Source of the DNA: Sphingobacterium lactis
Lineage (GTDB): Bacteria; Bacteroidota; Bacteroidia; Sphingobacteriales; Sphingobacteriaceae
Direction of reading: 5' to 3'
DNA length: 64,000 bases
NCBI RefSeq assembly: GCF_011046555.1
Contig: NZ_CP049246.1
Location: forward strand, 1-64,000
Both the position numbers and the translations under genes were made by a program. Of this stretch, positions 1-9,722 are shown in pieces (the stretch's first letter is position 1; each line of letters starts with the position of its first letter). The notes under the pieces were generated by a model, which saw nothing but the letters and a program-made list of their open reading frames with translations, did no database searches and was not told where the DNA came from.

Positions 1-1533
1 GTTGTAGGAAATCTCGTCCTGTGGATACATCCATCGCCTTGCGATTTTATTATCGGAAGTACCGATGCCGGAACCACCCTCCTGGAATTGCGGATACCCT
101 GTTCTCAACCAGTTGTAAAAAGGTTCATATCCCGCCTGACAGAAGAAAGCGACGTACTTTTGCGAAAGGATCTGACGCAGACCAGCTGTATTTCTGCCTT
201 TATATTTCAATTCAGGATGTCCTAAAAAGCCATTGATATCAATAGTGACTGTGCCTAAACTCCGGCCCAGGCGATCGCCTACCGTTACTTTGGAACCCTG
301 CACCAAACCATACAGCCGAAGGGATGCCTGCACGCCTTTCATGTACCATTCCTCTGCATCTCCCGTTGCCCATTGTCTGTGGAGTGCTTCTGCAATATTG
401 AAACACATTTCTGCATAGCTGAACAGGATATAATGCTCCGTTCCGGATCCATCCTGCGCGCGGAAGTAGCGTCGATCATTGATATAGGAGTAAGCACTCT
501 TATCTCCAGCCGTGGATCCACCATCGGTATCCGTTTGGGCGAAGAGAACGGCCTGCGTCTCATTGGTACTCGCACCAACATACGCCGTGAAATCATTGAT
601 GGTTTTTCCACCCTGACGGTTGTATTGCGCCGGTGCAGGAGTCGCAAAAATATACGTCCGCGGATCTTTGGTACTTGTGGTAATATCCAATAGTGTCTTC
701 GAAATGTTCACCCCATAGCTGTATGGACGATAAAAAAATGGGCCATACGGATTGAAGGACTGATTGGAACGGTAAACCATGTTGTCCGTATTTCCATCCA
801 TGAGTGGGTTTTTCGTTTGATTCGCCAAAATCTCACTCAACTTTTGTTTCACCGCAAGATCCGGTGTATCGTCCGCACGGTTACTCAAGCTGATAAGGAT
901 CCGTATTCGGAATGCATTGATCACCTTTTGCCATTGTGCATTGGTTAATTTAAAGATATCACCCTTCGCGTCCAGCAAATTATTCGGTGAGATCACTTTT
1001 TTAGCGATCAGATCATCAAATATCCCATTTGCTTCCTCCAACAATTTTAAGGCTGCCGCATATACATCTTTCTGGCTATCGTATTTCGGCGTCAGGTTAT
1101 TTGGGTCGCCAGCTTGGGAGAAAGGGATATCTCCTACCCGTTGGGATAACCAGATCCCGGAATAGGCACGGAAAAACTTCGCCAACCCCATGTAAACATT
1201 GGCAGTCTCCCCATACTGTCTTTTCGCCTCTTCTTCCAATTTTGTGGCGTAACGCATGATATCGTAGCGATGGTTGGAGTTTGTCCAATTGTAAAAGTTG
1301 GTCCCCCAATAGTATGAGGTATTGGACACCAAATATTGGTTGGTCCGGTGGGCACCAGCAAAAGGCTTTTCATCAGCGGAAGCCATATTCGCTGTCAGGT
1401 TACTCAACACCAAAGTCGGCGTTGCTCTGTTGGATGCATTGGGGTTGCTCAGTAGATCCCCCTTCTTACAACCCGTTAGGGATAATGCTGCACTTAAAAC
1501 ACATAGTGCAGCAGAATATTTTATCATTTTCAT
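1..1533 (-). CDS. SusD/RagB-like outer-membrane lipoprotein (3' end beyond window)
   Basis: Surface lipoprotein that caps a SusC-type TonB-dependent channel and binds the substrate, usually a glycan or peptide. The frame is open from the ATG at 1533 to base 1, giving 511 codons. The start region encodes MKMIKYSAALCVLSAALSL followed by TGCKK, a lipoprotein signal with the lipid-anchored Cys near residue 22. Family-typical stretches are seen: FFRAYSGIWLSQRVGDIPFS in the helical half and RRWMYPQDEISYN at the window edge, which in this family lies close to the C-terminus, so only a short tail is probably missing. It resembles the SusD-like_2 branch. The start lies 19 bp after the susC stop, so the two are co-transcribed. 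An alternative in-frame ATG at 1527 changes little. Substrate is unknown because no degrading enzyme is visible. Confidence 0.93.
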   Translation of the reverse strand, partial: MKMIKYSAALCVLSAALSLTGCKKGDLLSNPNASNRATPTLVLSNLTANMASADEKPFAGAHRTNQYLVSNTSYYWGTNFYNWTNSNHRYDIMRYATKLEEEAKRQYGETANVYMGLAKFFRAYSGIWLSQRVGDIPFSQAGDPNNLTPKYDSQKDVYAAALKLLEEANGIFDDLIAKKVISPNNLLDAKGDIFKLTNAQWQKVINAFRIRILISLSNRADDTPDLAVKQKLSEILANQTKNPLMDGNTDNMVYRSNQSFNPYGPFFYRPYSYGVNISKTLLDITTSTKDPRTYIFATPAPAQYNRQGGKTINDFTAYVGASTNETQAVLFAQTDTDGGSTAGDKSAYSYINDRRYFRAQDGSGTEHYILFSYAEMCFNIAEALHRQWATGDAEEWYMKGVQASLRLYGLVQGSKVTVGDRLGRSLGTVTIDINGFLGHPELKYKGRNTAGLRQILSQKYVAFFCQAGYEPFYNWLRTGYPQFQEGGSGIGTSDNKIARRWMYPQDEISYN

Positions 1534-1552
1534 TTGAAATTATGCTATGAGA

Positions 1553-4500
1553 TTAGAAACTAAGATTAAGGTTGAATCCGTAGCGACGAGGCACGGCACT
1601 CTGTAGGCCAACTGTTCCTTTTGAACCGGAAGCTCTGCGGTCGGATGAGTTGAAACCGGAAGCATAGCTATCCAAGTCCATATCCTTACGCTGTGCGAAA
1701 TAAAGTAAGTTTCTACCAACCAAGGAGATACTAGCAGAGCGGATAAATCCTTTGCGCAAGAATTTCTGTGGCAAGGTATAACCGATACTCACCTCACGAA
1801 GTTTGGCGAAAGAACGATCGATCATGAAGTACTCGGTACTTCCCAATAGACCATTGGATCCTGTGATGTAACTCTGCAGGGCTACAGGAACGTCATTCGG
1901 TGCAAATTTCAACTCATCAAGATTCTTGATCTCGCCACCTTCAAAGATTGGTGTACCGGATACGATCTTCACCCCTTCACCGATGTAGTGTGGTGTAATC
2001 TTTCCATTATCGCGTAGGGATTCCCATTCTTTACGACGGGCTTCACCCATTGCACCCTGAACAGTTTCGATAGCCGTTCCAGCATTCATCGCCTGTGCAT
2101 AGGCAAAATCGAAGATCGAACCGCCCACTCTTCCATCAAACTGGAAACCCAAGGATACATTCTTGTAACGGAAGTTGTTGTTGATACCGAACGTAAAATC
2201 AGGATTCAGGTGGCCAAGAAGTGCATTCTGCCCGATTCCCGATGGCGTAGGATAAAGTAGACCACCATTGTGGATCACATTGCCCTGACCATCTCTGGCC
2301 AATTTACGGCCGTAAATAGCATCCAAGCGCTCGCCAACAACGAAGTTATGACCATTCATGGTCAATACATCTTCACCGGCATAGATCTCCTTCAAGGTCT
2401 CGCGGAAGGTACTCCAATTGGCACTGATGTCCCAGTTGAAATCTTGTTTCTTGATCGGGTTTGCATTCAAGGAAATCTCCAAACCTTGGTTCAAGGTCGT
2501 AATTCCGTTGATGTTCCGACTGCTATAACTAGTGGATGGAGCTACATTCAATGCATAGATCTGCGGACCATTCACTGTTCTGAAATAGGTCGCATCCAAT
2601 CCGATTCTGCCTTTCAGCATGCGCAAGTCCATACCGAATTCATACGATAGTCTATTGTATGGTTTCAGATTCTGATTGGCAATCGTGCTGGAGAAATCCA
2701 CCGCTGGCATACCGCCATAATAACTGAATACTGTATACGCATTCTGGTTGGCATAGCTTGGTCCATCATATACCGTCTGTAGATCCTGACCATAGCCCAA
2801 TACACCGCGACCTGGAGAAGTCAGGTCAACACCGGTGATCGCTGTAATGGCAGATTTTACCGTCGGTGAAGTAAGTCCACCTTTAACCTCGGCAACAGAC
2901 GCCCTGAATTTCAACATATCGATCGCATTTGGCATATTGATGTAGTCATTCACCACAGTGCTCAAGGAAAGCGATGGATAGAAGAATGTATTGTTGTTGT
3001 CAGGAAGTGTTGACAGCTTATCCACACGGCCAGTACTGTTCAGGTTGAAGTAATTTTTATATCCGATATCGAAGGAATAGAATCCACTATATACCATCAT
3101 ATTCGCGGTATAGTTGTATTCCAATACGGGACTTTGGGAATTGGAGAAACTGTACAATTTCGGGATTACCAAGCCACGGGTTGTCGTCCAATTGGAATGG
3201 AAATTAAACATACGTGTCGCCAGACCGCCCAATGCGGATATCGACCAGTTCCCCAAATCCTTGTTATAGTTCAAGGTCAGATCAGAATTGTTTTCGAACA
3301 GGCGGCGTTGATCCTCACGATAATCACCGAACCAGCCGAATGAATACCATTGCACATAACCGTTCAAATTCGTGGATGGAGGAACCTTTTCTGAACGCAA
3401 TTGATTCCAGGTGGTGATCTGCGTGCGCGCCAATAGTTTCAGGTCATCATTGAATTTATAGGATAGGTTCAAATTTCCGTAGATATCTGTTTTATCATGT
3501 CTTCTTAACCATTCTTTTGCCATAAACCAGGGGCTATTGACACGTCCATATTCATGTGCATATTGCATCTGATCTTTCACACCCTGTGGACCTTTGTAGA
3601 TGTCCTTCAGGTCGCGGACATCGAAATCAGCTGATCCGTATACGCGGAATAGATACGCATAACTGTTCGGGCCATAACTCACGTCCGGAATATTCGGGGT
3701 GTACTGCAGGTTCAGGTTCAGGTTACCCTCCACACGAAATTTGTCGTTGATATCAAATCCTGATGTCAGGCTGAAGTTATCGGCATTCAATTTCGTATTG
3801 GGATAGATGCCCTTTTGGTAGGTATGTGAGTAGGAAACACGCATATCGAAATCATCACCTGCCTTGGCAAATGATAGATTATTTGTCGACAACAATCCGG
3901 TCTGCACAAAATTCTCATAGTTTTTGGCACCTCGCGATACCCACGGCGTAGCAGAACGCTTTTTCTTCTCCGCATCCCATGGGCTATCGTATTGCTGGAT
4001 CAACTGCCCTTCAAAACGTGGTCCCCACGTCGGAAGTCGTTGGTCATTATCGTATAGTTTATCGCCATACGAGTACATAAAACGTGTACCACGGCCATAT
4101 TCAGATTGGCTTTCCGGCAGGACAATGAAGCTGTTCTCCATCTGGTTGGTACTGTTGAAATCAACACGCCAATTATTGCCTGAAAATTCCGATCCTTTTC
4201 CTCTCTTGGTCGTGATCACAATTGCTCCATTGATTCCTCGTGAACCGTAAAGTGCCGCGGCATTCGGGCCTTTTAGGATCGAATAGCTCTCGATGTCATC
4301 CGGGCTGATGTTCCAGGTATCGGAGTTGATCGGAACACCATCGACCACAAAAAGTAAATCCTTGCTTCCGCGGAGCACGATTTCAGGACGGCCCAGCATT
4401 TCTGTACTGGCACCAATGGTCAGACCGGCCACCTTTCCCGCCATCGCATTCAAGGGATTGGCATCGCGAACCTTATTGACCTCATCGCCCTTAACTTCTT

Positions 4501-4888
4501 GAACTGCGTAGCCCAATTTCTTGGTTTCGCGCTTGATCCCCATCGCGGTTACCACAACTTCATCCAAGACGTTGGTTTCCTCTTCCAAACGGACATTCAT
4601 TTCTGTTTGATTTACTTCCACGCGCTTGGTGGTAAAGCCCAATGCGGTGATACGCAGCATGCTACCTTTGTCGGCAACAAGTGTAAATAAACCCTTGGCA
4701 TCGGATAATACTTTCCGGTCACTGTCCTGTACACTTACAGTTGCCCCAGCTACGGGTTTCCCCTCTTCATCCAACACGCGCCCCTTAATGGTGAACGTTT
4801 GGGCAAAAGCCAACTGCAAATTGAAAAGAAACAACAGCAATAGTAGCCAGCTACCATGCCCTCTTGTTAATAATTCTTTTGGTTTCAT
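1553..4888 (-). CDS. SusC/RagA-family TonB-linked outer-membrane channel
   Basis: TonB-dependent outer-membrane transporter, 1111 residues. A signal peptide ends near residue 29 (LQLAFAQ). A carboxypeptidase-regulatory-like domain follows at about 32-105 (TIKGRVLDEEGKPVAGATVS), then the SusC signature DEVVVTAMGIKRETKKLGYA at 109-128, a plug domain to about 230 (VDGVPINSD, ILKGPNAAALYGSRGINGAI), and the barrel, ending in aromatic LNLSF. It works with the SusD-like protein encoded directly downstream. The AraC-type gene upstream on the same strand is the likely regulator. Both family membership and start are clear; substrate is not. Confidence 0.97.
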   Translation of the reverse strand: MKPKELLTRGHGSWLLLLLFLFNLQLAFAQTFTIKGRVLDEEGKPVAGATVSVQDSDRKVLSDAKGLFTLVADKGSMLRITALGFTTKRVEVNQTEMNVRLEEETNVLDEVVVTAMGIKRETKKLGYAVQEVKGDEVNKVRDANPLNAMAGKVAGLTIGASTEMLGRPEIVLRGSKDLLFVVDGVPINSDTWNISPDDIESYSILKGPNAAALYGSRGINGAIVITTKRGKGSEFSGNNWRVDFNSTNQMENSFIVLPESQSEYGRGTRFMYSYGDKLYDNDQRLPTWGPRFEGQLIQQYDSPWDAEKKKRSATPWVSRGAKNYENFVQTGLLSTNNLSFAKAGDDFDMRVSYSHTYQKGIYPNTKLNADNFSLTSGFDINDKFRVEGNLNLNLQYTPNIPDVSYGPNSYAYLFRVYGSADFDVRDLKDIYKGPQGVKDQMQYAHEYGRVNSPWFMAKEWLRRHDKTDIYGNLNLSYKFNDDLKLLARTQITTWNQLRSEKVPPSTNLNGYVQWYSFGWFGDYREDQRRLFENNSDLTLNYNKDLGNWSISALGGLATRMFNFHSNWTTTRGLVIPKLYSFSNSQSPVLEYNYTANMMVYSGFYSFDIGYKNYFNLNSTGRVDKLSTLPDNNNTFFYPSLSLSTVVNDYINMPNAIDMLKFRASVAEVKGGLTSPTVKSAITAITGVDLTSPGRGVLGYGQDLQTVYDGPSYANQNAYTVFSYYGGMPAVDFSSTIANQNLKPYNRLSYEFGMDLRMLKGRIGLDATYFRTVNGPQIYALNVAPSTSYSSRNINGITTLNQGLEISLNANPIKKQDFNWDISANWSTFRETLKEIYAGEDVLTMNGHNFVVGERLDAIYGRKLARDGQGNVIHNGGLLYPTPSGIGQNALLGHLNPDFTFGINNNFRYKNVSLGFQFDGRVGGSIFDFAYAQAMNAGTAIETVQGAMGEARRKEWESLRDNGKITPHYIGEGVKIVSGTPIFEGGEIKNLDELKFAPNDVPVALQSYITGSNGLLGSTEYFMIDRSFAKLREVSIGYTLPQKFLRKGFIRSASISLVGRNLLYFAQRKDMDLDSYASGFNSSDRRASGSKGTVGLQSAVPRRYGFNLNLSF

Positions 4889-5055
4889 GTTTTTATTAAT
4901 TTGATGGCCAAAACAACTATTTCGAGAGGATTGGAACGTCCGTCCAAATTGGTAGACCTATGCACCTACAATAACACTACACTAATCAACTTATTAACAG
5001 TGAGTTATGTATTGTTTTGTTTATTTAATTAAATTATTAACTAAATATTAAACAA

Positions 5056-6198
5056 CTAATCCAGCAACAAAGAATTTGCCTGCTGCTCCTTAACATGCTG
5101 ATCTATATACGCGGATGGCGAACTCCCAACCAACAGTTTGAAATATTTATTGAAGGTAGATTTGGAACTGAATCCGGACGTATAGGCCAAGACGAGGATA
5201 GTCATTTCTCCAGCAATGACCCGGTCGATTTGGGATAAAAAATATTGAATCCGCAATCCGTTGATATATTCATAGAACGTACTGTCGAGATATTGATTTA
5301 TGGCAATGGAAAGATCATGTTGGGAAACTTCAAGACTTTCTGCCAATTGGGCAGCTGTAAAATCCATATCCAAATAGGGCTTCTCCTGCTGCACATATAT
5401 TTTTATGCGCGACGCCAGGACCTGATATTTATCATCGTCAAGGTTTGATTTTTGGTATTTGCAATTGTTGTTGGTAACTGTGCTGCTGTGGTCGTTCAAT
5501 GCAGTTTCTTTTTCTAAAAGTTCAGCGATGCTATCCTCCAGTTCCTGATTTTTCCTATTGCTTACGAGGATCACTTTGAAATACACGATGACGGCTAGTA
5601 TGGTGGGCATGGATAACAAGCCCAGGTAAAGATTTAAGCTTTCATGGGGCAGCAAATGCTTGGGGAAAATCAATAGTCCGATCAATAAAACCTTATGGAT
5701 GACAAAGTACGCCAGGAGGCCGCCGTTAATCTGATCCTTTAAATTGCTTAACGTATTTCTATATTTCCAAAGGCACCAAACATCCAGTATAAAGTAAAAA
5801 AGGAGAACGTACGGCCGGAATGTTTTGCTGATGATAAGCCACCACATTTCATCTGTTGGATGGTAGAGAGCTCCCAAAGCATTGATAAAAATTAGGATAC
5901 TTAAGGTCATCGGTAATAAATGAAGAACGGTTATCCATAATTTAACTTTCCTTCCTGATACGTTTTCATATAGAAACAAGTGGGACATTGCACTGAAACA
6001 TACTGTTGACGAAATACTGGTTAAGAAATTAGGTTGCGGAGCAGCTAGATAGAGCGTGATCTTAGACAGCACGGCTATAGCACCACCCAAAAATATAATG
6101 ATCAGGTAGCGATTGGAACCGGTCAATTGTTGAAACCGAAAGAGCACCAGGGAAAAAATCAGAATTTGACAGAAGTCAAGAATTAAGAAGGGCAACAT
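5056..6198 (-). CDS. Membrane-anchored AraC-family transcriptional regulator
   Basis: 380 residues. Roughly the first 215 residues form about seven hydrophobic helices (for example ILDFCQILIFSLVLFRF and YLIIIFLGGAIAVLSKI). A polar linker follows, then a C-terminal AraC-type double helix-turn-helix at about 265-370 (FTAAQLAESLEVSQHDLSIA; LAYTSGFSSKSTFNKYFK). This arrangement is common in Bacteroidota, where it probably links a membrane-sensed signal to DNA binding. It lies upstream of susC on the same strand, separated by 167 bp of AT-rich DNA, so it probably controls that pair. The ATG at 6198 is preceded by a candidate -7 element at 6219-6226. The ligand is unknown. Confidence 0.88.
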   Translation of the reverse strand: MLPFLILDFCQILIFSLVLFRFQQLTGSNRYLIIIFLGGAIAVLSKITLYLAAPQPNFLTSISSTVCFSAMSHLFLYENVSGRKVKLWITVLHLLPMTLSILIFINALGALYHPTDEMWWLIISKTFRPYVLLFYFILDVWCLWKYRNTLSNLKDQINGGLLAYFVIHKVLLIGLLIFPKHLLPHESLNLYLGLLSMPTILAVIVYFKVILVSNRKNQELEDSIAELLEKETALNDHSSTVTNNNCKYQKSNLDDDKYQVLASRIKIYVQQEKPYLDMDFTAAQLAESLEVSQHDLSIAINQYLDSTFYEYINGLRIQYFLSQIDRVIAGEMTILVLAYTSGFSSKSTFNKYFKLLVGSSPSAYIDQHVKEQQANSLLLD

Positions 6199-6218
6199 GT
6201 TTATTCATTTAATTTAGG

Positions 6219-6226
6219 CAAAATTA
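6219..6226 (-). promoter_or_regulatory. Candidate -7 element for the AraC-type gene
   Basis: The minus strand reads TAATTTTG, matching the Bacteroidota TAnnTTTG element, 20 bp before the ATG at 6198. No good -33 TTTG is seen at the usual spacing. Confidence 0.4.
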
Positions 6227-6727
6227 CCTAATTAGTATTAATTTATCGTTAAATGAATTTTTAGAAAACGAAATGGTTAAAATTTAATGTGAATAAGGCA
6301 CCGCACGAGATATTGCGTACTTATTTTTTTCCTAACATGAATTTTAATATGCCGCAACCTTCATTGATGTAATACTTCAGCATGGGCAGTATACCGGCTA
6401 TGGTTTTTTTATATCTTTCTGGTTAACACTTTTTTGATAATAACATTCAATAATTTGAAACTTAAACCTGCAATAAAAATAAGGATTATCCTTTTTCAGC
6501 TATTCTTTTGGCAAAATAAAACATGCATACAGCCGATTCTTAATCCTGCTAGCATAGTTTGGTTATTTTAAAATGTAATTATCCGGTTAATAATGCTGGA
6601 CAATTCTAAACAGTCAAAAAGAAGCTAAACTAAAGATTACAATATATCCCAGTTCTGCGACGTTTTTTCTTGGTAAGGAAGTATTAGTCAACCCTACACT
6701 TTACTGTTTAACAAACAAAAGTGATAT
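6227..6727. other. AT-rich intergenic region, no gene seen
   Basis: About 500 bases between the divergent AraC-type gene and the DUF1963 gene. The sequence is AT-rich and has stops in all frames. I see no RNA gene or long repeat in it. It should contain the promoter of the DUF1963 gene, but no convincing TTTG/TAnnTTTG pair was found. Confidence 0.5.
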
Positions 6728-7444
6728 ATGGAGAAAAGAAAACAAATGTTTGATATTATCAGTTTTACGGCAGATCCCAGAGAATATTATCCAGCATCCA
6801 TGGAGCATAAAAATTGGATGCCAGGCAACTATGTAAAACACACGGAAATGAACATCCCATTAGGGCAATCCCGTTATGGTGGACCACTTGTAGATTTACC
6901 TGCAGACATTGCTTATCCCGATGATCTAAGATTTGCAGCGCAACTTGACCTATCCAAATTCTCACCCTTCGACAAATCGGACCTCCTACCCCAAAAAGGT
7001 CAACTCATTTTCTTTGCAGACATCTTGAATGACACAGGAAAAGTGATATACGCAGATGTTCCCAACGACCAATTAGTACGAGTCACCAGGGAGCATGAAG
7101 ACAATTTCTTTTCGGGCATCTTAATCGATCAAATTTACGCTGATACGGAAACCCTTGAAGAACGCTATTCGGAGGCAGAAGAAGGCGATGAGGATGTGAA
7201 TGAGGAGGGCAAAGTCTGGAATTACTTTGCTGGGCATGAGCAATCAAAAATATTCGGAATCTATACGCATTGCCAATTACAAGCGGAAGAAATTGAAGAA
7301 ATATCCTTTTCAGACCGAGTGGTCCTTTTGCAGGTTGGAGAAAACGGCTTCAATGAAGAAGGCGTTTTTACTGTAACCATCCCAAAAGAAGATTTAAAGA
7401 ACTTAAACTTTGATAATTGTGAGTTTGTATGGGCGCAGTCTTGA
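6728..7444 (+). CDS. DUF1963 (YwqG-like) protein
   Basis: Cytoplasmic protein of 238 residues with no signal peptide. It carries the hallmarks of the DUF1963/YwqG fold: QSRYGGPLVDLPADIAYP, then FAAQLDLSKF, then LPQKGQLIFFAD near the middle, and a C-terminal segment (VFTVTIPKEDLKNLNFDNCEF) equivalent to the last strand-helix of the family. The molecular function is not established. In Bacillus ywqG sits beside a toxin/immunity cluster, and here it is in an accessory region with hicAB and a CbrC-type gene, so an immunity-like role is possible but is inference. The ATG at 6728 is used; the ATG at 6746 is an alternative, with GGAG about 12 bp before it. Confidence 0.8.
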   Translation: MEKRKQMFDIISFTADPREYYPASMEHKNWMPGNYVKHTEMNIPLGQSRYGGPLVDLPADIAYPDDLRFAAQLDLSKFSPFDKSDLLPQKGQLIFFADILNDTGKVIYADVPNDQLVRVTREHEDNFFSGILIDQIYADTETLEERYSEAEEGDEDVNEEGKVWNYFAGHEQSKIFGIYTHCQLQAEEIEEISFSDRVVLLQVGENGFNEEGVFTVTIPKEDLKNLNFDNCEFVWAQS

Positions 7445-7514
7445 AGTAAATTGAATATATTTTCTTAATTTATATGGAAAGAGATATAATGCTTTTATAT
7501 AAAATTCTTTTGTT

Positions 7515-7730
7515 TTTATCTTTCTAAATTAGAGAAAAGCAAGGCTAGAACTCAATACCAAAATCTTCTTGATTATTTTAACGCATAGTGGAAGGTTCAG
7601 CTTCATTCTCAGAAGAAAGTAAAACAGTATTATCCCCCACTACAACTGGTCCATTACTACGACGACTATGGGAAAGAACGTCCGTCTTTCTGACTTATGC
7701 CAATCACATTTCGGCCAACAAGCTTCCGAA
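7515..7730 (+). pseudogene. Decayed coding remnant with in-frame stop and frameshift
   Basis: Frame 1 reads like protein (LEKSKARTQYQNLLDYFNA), hits TAG at 7586-7588, then continues in the same frame (VKQYYPPLQLVHYYDDYGK, then ERPSF) to TGA at 7691-7693. A -1 shift just before that TGA continues it as LTYANHISANKLPNFINRW. The composition is protein-like but no start, RBS or intact frame exists. I do not recognise the family. The reading is a reconstruction by eye, so the call is tentative. It lies between the DUF1963 gene and the convergent lipoprotein gene. Confidence 0.35.
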
Positions 7731-7789
7731 CTTTATAAACCGATGGAGGTAAAACTGTTCTATAGGTGGATGAATCAGCAATCATAGCA

Positions 7790-8563
7790 TCATTTATTCT
7801 CTTCCGCATTGAAATCATAACGTTTTATAGTTTCCACCAATAGCGAACCGTAATTCAGCTTTAAGGTTTCGTTGAAGCCGCCGGTTTTAAAATTCCAATC
7901 GGGCAGGGATGCCAGGTAATCATTTTGCCAAATTTCACGCTCAGCTAAAGCATACGATGGGTCAACAAAAGCCAAGTAGTCCCCAGACGTTCCTACTGAG
8001 TAAGGCTCAAAAGCGAAAAATGCGTGTTTATAATTAATATAGACTGAGAAGTTTTCCTTTGTGCCGTACCCTACCCTTACCCATTTCTTCTCAGGGAATT
8101 TAGGAAAATGCGACGTGAGTTCAATCCAAAATTCATTGTTTTCAAACCTATAGGGAAATTTCAGATCAATTAAGCTGTTATAAGTTTGCCAACCGATCCG
8201 TTTTAATTGAGCCTTATATTCTGAGACCACATAGATCAACCCATGGATGGATACGGAATCTGTATTCGGATGAAATGTAAAGGTCGTGTTATTCATATCT
8301 TCGTCAACAGATCGTGCTAAACTTCCGGATGAAACCTTAGTTGAATCGAACAGCGAATATTTATCCGTGAAGATTAACCCTTTTTCAGTATATTCCATTA
8401 CATTTTCTGCTTTGATCGTTGAATTTGCCATTGATAATTTAATGGGCTCCTCCTCTTCTATTGTGGGCACCAAATTGGATTCTTTGGAACAAGAAAGAAA
8501 TAAAGTGAACAAGATAAGCAGTAAAATAGGCGTCCGTAGAAAAGTAATCATAATGGGCATCAA
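7790..8563 (-). CDS. Hypothetical lipoprotein
   Basis: 257 residues with a lipoprotein signal: hydrophobic LRTPILLLILFTLFLSC with the lipobox Cys at about 25, followed by SKES. The mature part is soluble, rich in aromatic residues and strands (WVRVGYGTKENFSVYINYKH; YLAFVDPSYALAEREIWQND). No known domain recognised. Internal methionines at residues 2 and 5 are alternative starts; MITFLRTPILLL gives a more usual signal length. It is transcribed towards the decayed remnant at 7515-7730. Confidence 0.7.
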   Translation of the reverse strand: MMPIMITFLRTPILLLILFTLFLSCSKESNLVPTIEEEEPIKLSMANSTIKAENVMEYTEKGLIFTDKYSLFDSTKVSSGSLARSVDEDMNNTTFTFHPNTDSVSIHGLIYVVSEYKAQLKRIGWQTYNSLIDLKFPYRFENNEFWIELTSHFPKFPEKKWVRVGYGTKENFSVYINYKHAFFAFEPYSVGTSGDYLAFVDPSYALAEREIWQNDYLASLPDWNFKTGGFNETLKLNYGSLLVETIKRYDFNAEENK

Positions 8564-8738
8564 TAATTTTTTGGTTAGCTAAATTTTATGCAATATATAA
8601 ATTTTTTAAGCTTATATTAACAAAACATTTAATTATACAACAGTATTTGAAGCAATTATAGAGAAAAATCAACTGTAGTAGTATTTGTAAAAGGCCTACG
8701 AAACCCTAACTTTTAATAGCAACTCATTTTCTAAACTT

Positions 8739-9257
8739 ATGGAACTACCAAAATTTAAATACAGTCCTAACGCTTATACGCTGCCTATCTTTGAAGAGGA
8801 AGAAGGTGTTTGCTCTGCCTGCAACGAGAACCGAAATCTTCGATACAATTGTTCGTTTTACAGTATTGAAGAACCGGAATATATTTGCCCTTGGTGCATT
8901 GAAAATGGGAAGGCAGCTGAAATTTTTGAAGGAGAATTTAATGACTATGAAGGAATTGAAAATTCTAAAAACATCAATAAAGAATTACTCTTAGCGGTTT
9001 CCGAAAGGACTCCCAGCTATCCAAGTTGGCAACAGGAAGTTTGGCTGACACATTGTAATCAACCTTGTGCATTTATTGGTTTTGCAGATTACAAAACACT
9101 TGAACCATTCATGGCAGAACTACAGGATGATATCAACAACCTTGGTATAGACCATGAATTTATTCTTCGTAATTTAAGTACTGATGGTAGGGTTGTGGGA
9201 TATCTATTTCAATGTTTAAATTGCAAGCAACATAGGCTGCATGTAGATTCCGATTAA
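8739..9257 (+). CDS. CbrC family (UPF0167) protein
   Basis: 172 residues, soluble. The order of motifs fits the CbrC/UPF0167 family: LPKFKYSPNAY at the N-terminus; a Cys pair CSACNENR and a second pair CPWCIENGKAAE, which look like a zinc site; then the block RTPSYPSWQQEVWLTHCNQP followed by CAFIGFADYKTLE; and a late CLNCKQHRLH pair. E. coli CbrC is linked to colicin tolerance; the biochemical role is unknown. Located beside hicAB and a DUF1963 gene, which suggests an accessory or immunity-type function (inference). Confidence 0.82.
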   Translation: MELPKFKYSPNAYTLPIFEEEEGVCSACNENRNLRYNCSFYSIEEPEYICPWCIENGKAAEIFEGEFNDYEGIENSKNINKELLLAVSERTPSYPSWQQEVWLTHCNQPCAFIGFADYKTLEPFMAELQDDINNLGIDHEFILRNLSTDGRVVGYLFQCLNCKQHRLHVDSD

Positions 9258-9404
9258 AGGAATTATTCTTTCAATTAAGACAGCAGCTGTAGCCCAACTC
9301 CTAAATACCAATAGCTATGAATAGATAAAAGACTGAAATGGGAAATTAGTTTGGTTTTCGTTTCTTTAATTATAGTTACAGTTTTAATAAAATTGTAAAT
9401 ACAT

Positions 9405-9435
9405 TTTGTAAATAGTAGTAAATATACTACCTTTG
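9405..9435 (+). promoter_or_regulatory. Bacteroidota-type promoter of hicAB
   Basis: TTTG at 9405-9408 (-33) and TACCTTTG at 9428-9435 (-7), separated by 19 bp, the usual Bacteroidota architecture. The start point would fall near 9440, leaving a leader of about 68 nt before hicA. Confidence 0.75.
9415..9430. promoter_or_regulatory. Inverted repeat, probable HicB operator
   Basis: GTAGTA-AATA-TACTAC, a perfect 6-bp inverted repeat with a 4-bp spacer. It lies between the -33 and -7 elements and overlaps the first bases of the -7 box. This is where a HicB antitoxin with a DNA-binding domain would repress its own operon. Confidence 0.6.
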
Positions 9436-9507
9436 TAGCGCAGAAATCGCAAAATGTTTGATAATTTTAAGGATACAAAATCCAGATGCATTTAAGCTAA
9501 TTTTATT

Positions 9508-9687
9508 ATGAAATCAAGTGAGTTTCACAGATTGCTGCGAAAAAATGGCTGGAAACATATCCGCACTTGTGGATCTCATTACATATATGCAAAAGATGAG
9601 AGAACTTATTCCATTCCCTTTCATGGCAGTAAGGAAATTGGAGAGGGGCTCCGCAAAAAAATCATGAAGGATCTGGGACTTAAATAG
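9508..9687 (+). CDS. hicA: HicA-family mRNA-interferase toxin
   Basis: Very small gene of 59 codons. HicA toxins have a double-stranded-RNA-binding fold and cut mRNA in a translation-linked way. The protein starts MKSSEFHRLLRKNGWKHIR and continues TCGSHYIYAKDERTYSIPFH then GSKEIGEGLRKKIMKDLGLK. This matches the family in order and length: the N-terminal helix, then GSHYIY with the catalytic-type His (GSH), then IPFHGSKEIGxGLxxKIxKDLG. It is followed 35 bp later by hicB. The start ATG is the first one after the promoter that opens this frame. Confidence 0.88.
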   Translation: MKSSEFHRLLRKNGWKHIRTCGSHYIYAKDERTYSIPFHGSKEIGEGLRKKIMKDLGLK

Positions 9688-9722
9688 CGTTCTGAATCTG
9701 AAGAAAACTAAAAAAACAAACT

